Origin: Acutalibacter sp.
Lineage (GTDB): Bacteria; Bacillota; Clostridia; Oscillospirales; Acutalibacteraceae
Assembly (NCBI GenBank): GCA_020025775.1
Contig: JAHHRN010000012.1
Coordinates: 1-16,365 of the forward strand
Direction of reading: 5' to 3'
Length of the DNA stretch: 16,365 bases
Positions 13,296 through 16,365 of this stretch are shown piece after piece. Within the stretch, counting starts at the first letter, position 1. Each line of letters starts with the position of its first letter. The translations under genes were made by a program, and so were the position numbers. The notes below the pieces were generated by a model. That model searched no databases and was not told the origin of the DNA. It was given only the letters and a program-made list of their open reading frames with translations.

Positions 13296-13751
13296 ATGAT
13301 TCAAGAAATGATGCATATCGGCGTTACGGTAAAAGATTTAGACCGTTCCGTCGCTTTTTACAGAGATGTTTTAGGTCTTCGCTATATCGGCGAGATTTTC
13401 ATGGAGGGTGAAGAAACCGACCTGCTCTTCCAAAGAAAAAACTGCAAAGCCCGCGTCGCTTACTTAAACGGCAGTGAGGCTTTAATGGCACCGCCCTTAG
13501 AGCTGATTCAGTTTGTCAGCGAGGATGCCAAGGAGGACAAAGCCGATCTTTTCAAAACCTCGATTTCGGAAATCTGTTTTCGTACCGATGATATTGAAAA
13601 GGAATACAAACATCTCGTTGAAAACGGCGTGACCTGTCTTTCCGCACCGCAGGCCTTCGATTTTACCGCACAGGGCTTCGGTAAAAGTAAAGCCATCTAT
13701 TTTAAAGACCCCGACGGCATTATCTTAGAGCTTATGCAAAGCATCGACTAA
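13296..13751 (+). CDS. VOC (glyoxalase/bleomycin-resistance) superfamily protein
   Basis: The 151-residue protein has two beta-alpha-beta-beta-beta modules, typical of this superfamily. The first begins at MMHIGVTVKDLDRSVAFYRDVLGL (5-28 region), and the second at ISEICFRTDDIEKEY. Likely metal ligands by position are His7, Glu69 (in PPLELIQF) and Glu145 (in GIILELMQ). The third ligand, usually His at the start of the second module, aligns with Glu92. The DPDGIILE ending is a family hallmark. Relatives are lactoylglutathione lyases, dioxygenases, epimerases and binding proteins, and the actual role is not clear. AAAAGGAG lies just upstream of the start. It is the second gene of the unit with the EEP-fold hydrolase. 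Confidence 0.88.
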   Translation: MIQEMMHIGVTVKDLDRSVAFYRDVLGLRYIGEIFMEGEETDLLFQRKNCKARVAYLNGSEALMAPPLELIQFVSEDAKEDKADLFKTSISEICFRTDDIEKEYKHLVENGVTCLSAPQAFDFTAQGFGKSKAIYFKDPDGIILELMQSID

Positions 13752-13758
13752 AGGATTT

Positions 13759-13796
13759 CAAAAGGGCCTCTTCCAATCGGAGAGGTCCTTTTTTAT
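13759..13796 (+). terminator. Terminator of the EEP/VOC operon
   Basis: AAAAGGgCCTCT and AGAGGtCCTTTT pair with one mismatch around the loop tccaatcgg, followed by six T residues. It lies eight bases after the VOC stop codon. Confidence 0.85.
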
Positions 13797-13881
13797 ATAT
13801 ATTTTCGGTAAAAGCACTTTTCCTAAAAAACGTTCTTCCACTCTGCTTAACATTTTGCTCTTCTGTGTTCAGTAAGTTTTT

Positions 13882-14044
13882 GTGCATTTTGACTAACGAA
13901 TTGCCGATATTCCGCCTGTAAAAAGGTGCACTTTGAACGATTTTTTCCCGTTTGTACGATTTGGTTCTATAACTTTCACTTTATAGTTACGTTTCTTTTT
14001 GCAATATAACAATTCAAGGGTTTTCAAATAGTGCACATTGAATA
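13882..14044. repeat. Three GTGCA(C/T)-TTGA motifs upstream of the secreted-protein gene
   Basis: The gap 13752-14150 holds no gene. After the terminator it is AT-rich and carries GTGCATTTTGACTA (13882), GTGCACTTTGAACG (13926) and GTGCACATTGAATA (14031) in the same orientation, 44 and 105 bases apart. The inverted repeat CTATAA...TTATAG (about 13968-13987) lies between the second and third. The related GTGCACTTTG occurs at 7870, upstream of glgB. The motifs look like binding sites, but the protein is unknown. Confidence 0.45.
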
Positions 14045-14070
14045 AAATTGATTTTTATCTAAAAAAAATA

Positions 14071-14099
14071 TTGTGCGGTAATTTTATTTATGCTACTAT
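14071..14099 (+). promoter_or_regulatory. Candidate promoter of the secreted-protein gene
   Basis: TTGTGC (14071-14076), a 17-base spacer, and TACTAT (14094-14099) lie about 50 bases before the ATG. The -35 box is weak, which would fit dependence on an activator at the upstream GTGCA motifs. Confidence 0.45.
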
Positions 14100-14150
14100 T
14101 TTACCAAAATTTTCCCAAGCAAAATTCAAACAACAAGGAGTAGAAAGCAC

Positions 14151-16043
14151 ATGGTAAAAACCAATAAAACAAGCAAAGTCCTTTCTTTTCTTCTCTCGCT
14201 GTTGATGCTGCTTAGTGTTTTTGCACTTCCCGCATTTGCAAGCGACGGCGTTAAGCTCAAGGACGGCACAGCAAAGCTCACTGCAGACATGAGCACAGCG
14301 CAGGTAAAGGATGCACTTTTCAAAGCTTTAGTTGCAAATCCGGAAGGCAAGGATGCACAGGCTTTTGAATGGGAGTACGGTTGTGACGGTTACAACGGTC
14401 TCTTAAAGAACTGGGCTTACGGCAGTGTAGAAGGCTTCACAAGCAAAAAGCTTCTCACCGTTTACACCCATCCGGCTGTTAAGGACATCGCAGAAGGCAC
14501 CTACAACGTTCGCCTGAAAGGCACAGAAACCGTTGTAAGACTGACCAAGACCGTAAAAGACATTGCAAACACCCAAATCGCTATTAAAGAAAATATTCCG
14601 GCAGTAAGACTTTATCTTAAAGACGATCTTTCTACAAACTTCGCTCGTTTCAAAGAAGACCTCTTCAAAGCCGTTTACGATGCTGCGAAATCCACACCGA
14701 ACAATCTTACTGCAGAAGACGTAAACTTCCTTTACGATGCTTCCCGTTTAAGCACGATTCCGATTTGGCACGAACTGAATTTCGTAGACACAACCAATAT
14801 CCAGAGACCACTTGCAGAAGGTGGCCAGTTCAGATTCAAAATGGTTGTTCCCGAAACAGGAAATTACCACGGCACCACCGTGGAATTTTACGCAACAGTA
14901 GAAAATGCACCTCGTTTAGAAACCAACATCGCTTTCACCAGCAAAGCTATCACCTACACCGGTGATGCAGAAGCCATGAAAGCAGAGATTTTTAAATCCG
15001 TCATCGATTGGAAGGCTTCTGTTCTTCCGGACAATCAGAAATACAAGGAAGATTTCTATACCGTAGAATATTACGCAGAAAACCTTGTAGCCGGCAAGCC
15101 CGGCGGCATTAAGAAGTGGGTTCCGCTTCAGGGTGGTACAATTGCTCTGCTCTATTATCCGCCCATCTCCGCAGGTGAGCATCAGATTCGTGTTACCTTC
15201 AAAGGTAACGCCAAATACCTCTCCTCCTCTGCTGAAACTAAACTGGTTATCAACAAGGGCAAAACCAAGGTAAACGTAAAGAGCACAAACAAATTTGCCG
15301 ACGAAAAGCTTCCGGCAGATTTCATCACCACTTCTTCCAAAGATCCCTTTGAAATCTTCACCATTTACGTTGGCATTTCCAATTCCAAATACGGCAACAT
15401 CTTCATTGATCTTCCGGATTCCATCACCGAAAGCTTCCTTCTCGACCTTCTCAACCCCATTGTAAAGCTCATAGTTGGCAGATCCGTAGATGACATCATC
15501 AACAACGGCATGACCCTCGGCGAAATCAATGCGATTGTGAACTCCAAGGAAATGAAGGATTTAATTCGCATTTTCCACATTGATCTCGGCGCAATGAAAA
15601 CCGTTTTGGAAGTTTTAGAAAAGCTTCCGCCCACAATGCAGAAAATCAACATCACCCTTACCGAGCCCAACCTTGCCGGTCTTTATACCGTTGTTGCTCT
15701 TGCAACCAACCCCAACTATGAAACCGGTGTTGGCGTCGGCGCTCTTCTTGTTAAGATGAGAACCGAAGGCGTAAAGCTCACCTTCAACAGCGAAATCAAA
15801 GATAAAACCATTCCCGCAGCAGAAGCCGCAAGCTTTGATTTTGCAGCAACTCTCACCTACAAAGGCGAAGCTGTTGACCAATCCGTTGTCGGCTATCTCT
15901 ATACCGGTGTTAAAGCAGACGGTCGTCCGTATGCCAGCACCTCCGCAGCACCAACCGAACCTGGTCGCTATACACAGTCTGTAAGCGTTGCAGGCGGCAA
16001 CTACATGGCTTCCCCCGTTACCAGATCCTTCACTATTAAATAA
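14151..16043 (+). CDS. Large secreted protein with Ig-like/bacterial surface-type domains, function unknown
   Basis: The 630-residue protein starts with a clear signal peptide: MVKTNKTSK, a hydrophobic core at about 10-27, and a likely cut at AFA|SD after residue 30. After it come a segment with VKLKDGTAKLTADMST, then several beta-rich segments that read like MBG/Ig-type modules (NIAFTSKAITYTGDAE; SAGEHQIRVTFKGNAKYLSSS with a terminal VINKGKTKV linker; FDFAATLTYKGEAVD; a final EPGRYTQSVSVAGGNYMASP). A helical stretch rich in Leu and Ile (about 425-500, DSITESFLLDLLNPIVKLIV and following) interrupts them. I see no sortase motif, S-layer-homology repeat or C-terminal membrane segment, so it is probably released or held non-covalently. 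AAGGAG lies ten bases before the ATG. No enzymatic signature is evident. Confidence 0.75.
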   Translation: MVKTNKTSKVLSFLLSLLMLLSVFALPAFASDGVKLKDGTAKLTADMSTAQVKDALFKALVANPEGKDAQAFEWEYGCDGYNGLLKNWAYGSVEGFTSKKLLTVYTHPAVKDIAEGTYNVRLKGTETVVRLTKTVKDIANTQIAIKENIPAVRLYLKDDLSTNFARFKEDLFKAVYDAAKSTPNNLTAEDVNFLYDASRLSTIPIWHELNFVDTTNIQRPLAEGGQFRFKMVVPETGNYHGTTVEFYATVENAPRLETNIAFTSKAITYTGDAEAMKAEIFKSVIDWKASVLPDNQKYKEDFYTVEYYAENLVAGKPGGIKKWVPLQGGTIALLYYPPISAGEHQIRVTFKGNAKYLSSSAETKLVINKGKTKVNVKSTNKFADEKLPADFITTSSKDPFEIFTIYVGISNSKYGNIFIDLPDSITESFLLDLLNPIVKLIVGRSVDDIINNGMTLGEINAIVNSKEMKDLIRIFHIDLGAMKTVLEVLEKLPPTMQKINITLTEPNLAGLYTVVALATNPNYETGVGVGALLVKMRTEGVKLTFNSEIKDKTIPAAEAASFDFAATLTYKGEAVDQSVVGYLYTGVKADGRPYASTSAAPTEPGRYTQSVSVAGGNYMASPVTRSFTIK

Positions 16044-16053
16044 TTTCTCCTAA

Positions 16054-16089
16054 AGCAAAAGCGCAACTTTAAAAAGTTGTGCTTTTGCT
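16054..16089 (+). terminator. Terminator-like hairpin after the secreted-protein gene
   Basis: AGCAAAAGCGCAACTTT pairs with AAGTTGTGCTTTTGCT, a long AT-rich stem with one mismatch, beginning 11 bases after the stop codon. The T-run is weak (CTTTTGCTGTTAT), so efficiency is uncertain. Confidence 0.6.
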
Positions 16090-16099
16090 GTTATAAAGG

Positions 16100-16154
16100 T
16101 TAACGCCCGCACCCTTCGCAGGTTCGATTCCACAGGCTTCAAATAAAAAAAGGA
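16100..16154. repeat. Edge tandem repeat, copy 1 (T-arm-like sequence plus A-run)
   Basis: This 55-base segment is identical to 16311-16365, 211 bases further on. It includes GGTTCGATTCC, like a tRNA T-arm on the plus strand, then AGGCTTCAAAT and an A-run that leads into the hairpin at 16145-16180. Confidence 0.85.
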
Positions 16155-16180
16155 GATACACAAAAGTGCATCTCCTTTTT
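16145..16180. terminator. Bidirectional hairpin terminator of the edge repeat
   Basis: AAAAAAAGGAGAT-A-CAC, loop AAAA, GTG-C-ATCTCCTTTTTT, with the same layout as the tRNA-Thr terminator at 1062-1097. The inner three pairs are CAC/GTG here and CGC/GCG there, and the internal A.C mismatch is kept. It is followed on the plus side by a tRNA-like 3' tail read on the minus strand (16181-16203). Confidence 0.8.
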
Positions 16181-16203
16181 TGGCACCCATAGTAGGAATC
16201 GAC
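16181..16203 (-). pseudogene. tRNA 3'-end fragment (no intact tRNA)
   Basis: Read on the minus strand, GTCGATTCCTACTATGGGTG followed by CCA has the shape of a T-loop, T-stem 3' strand, 7-base acceptor strand, discriminator G and CCA. Upstream of the T-loop the tRNA body is missing and unrelated sequence follows. This is like the tRNA-Thr tails at 662-684 and 922-944. Which tRNA it derives from cannot be settled from this short piece. Confidence 0.6.
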
Positions 16204-16286
16204 CGACAGCCGCGCTCCGCTTGCTGTCTAGCCGCTCGGCGACCCAAAGGCTTCGCCTTTCGGTACCCGTCTCTCGTTGCGTGCTG

Positions 16287-16309
16287 AAAAAGATGCACCG
16301 CATCTTTTT
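16287..16309. terminator. Short hairpin with A/T flanks inside the edge repeat
   Basis: AAAAAGATGC-acc-GCATCTTTTT, a perfect 10-pair stem readable as a terminator in both directions. It lies between the tRNA-like tail and the second copy of the T-arm-like segment. Other small hairpins in the same unit are CAAAGGC...GCCTTTCGG (about 16243-16262) and GACAGC...GCTGTC (about 16204-16228). Confidence 0.6.
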
Positions 16310-16310
16310 C

Positions 16311-16365
16311 TTAACGCCCGCACCCTTCGCAGGTTCGATTCCACAGGCTTCAAATAAAAAAAGGA
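16311..16365. repeat. Edge tandem repeat, copy 2 (cut by window end)
   Basis: Identical to 16100-16154. The window ends at the A-run and first bases of the expected hairpin, so the tandem array almost certainly continues beyond. The span 16044-16365 contains no credible gene. Confidence 0.85.

Noticed and set aside
16050..16298. 82-codon frame on the minus strand at the right edge
   Set aside because: It runs through the terminator and tRNA-tail repeat, has no ribosome binding site and no protein-like composition.
16181..16365. Complete tRNA gene at the right edge
   Set aside because: Only the 3' end resembles a tRNA; no D-arm, anticodon arm or matching 5' acceptor strand could be found.

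Overview
The window reads as a chromosomal segment of a low-to-mid GC Firmicute, most likely a gut clostridium of the Oscillospirales/Ruminococcaceae type. This placement is an inference. It rests on strong AGGAGG-type ribosome binding sites, sigma-A type promoters (TTGACA-17-TATAAT), many U-tailed hairpin terminators, a GlgC/GlgD pair in a glgBCDA operon, a PdxR/PdxS pair and repeat-rich intergenic DNA.

Layout. Positions 1-1097 hold no credible gene. They contain two families of intergenic repeats: a block with three copies of a conserved tail (1-616), and a pair of 260-bp-spaced units (617-1097) that each carry a copy of the 3' end of the neighbouring tRNA-Thr(CGU) gene (1098-1173, minus). 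A small PAP2-family membrane phosphatase gene follows (1374-1868). The minus strand then carries the glycogen operon glgB-glgC-glgD-glgA (7766 down to 2018): branching enzyme, ADP-glucose pyrophosphorylase, its catalytically degenerate partner GlgD, and glycogen synthase. No glgP phosphorylase is present. Further on come a membrane-anchored NodB-type polysaccharide deacetylase (minus), a DUF4234 membrane protein with a perfect consensus promoter, a divergent pdxR/pdxS pair for vitamin B6 (PLP) synthesis without an adjacent pdxT, and a 71-residue membrane protein (minus). After these lie a two-gene operon (membrane-anchored endonuclease/exonuclease/phosphatase-fold enzyme plus a VOC/glyoxalase-fold protein) and a 630-residue secreted protein of unknown function.

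The last 320 bases are again repetitive. A 211-bp-spaced tandem repeat runs off the window edge and has the same architecture as the repeats at the other end: a T-arm-like sequence on the plus strand, a bidirectional hairpin terminator with a conserved A.C mismatch and a compensatory base-pair change, then a tRNA 3' tail on the minus strand that stops in the T-loop.

The coding genes belong to known families. The most unusual signal is the non-coding tRNA-tail/terminator repeat family at both edges. Smaller leads are a GTGCA-type motif shared upstream of glgB and the secreted-protein gene, the A15 substitution in the GlgA substrate motif, the orphan pdxS, and the small CxxC membrane protein.
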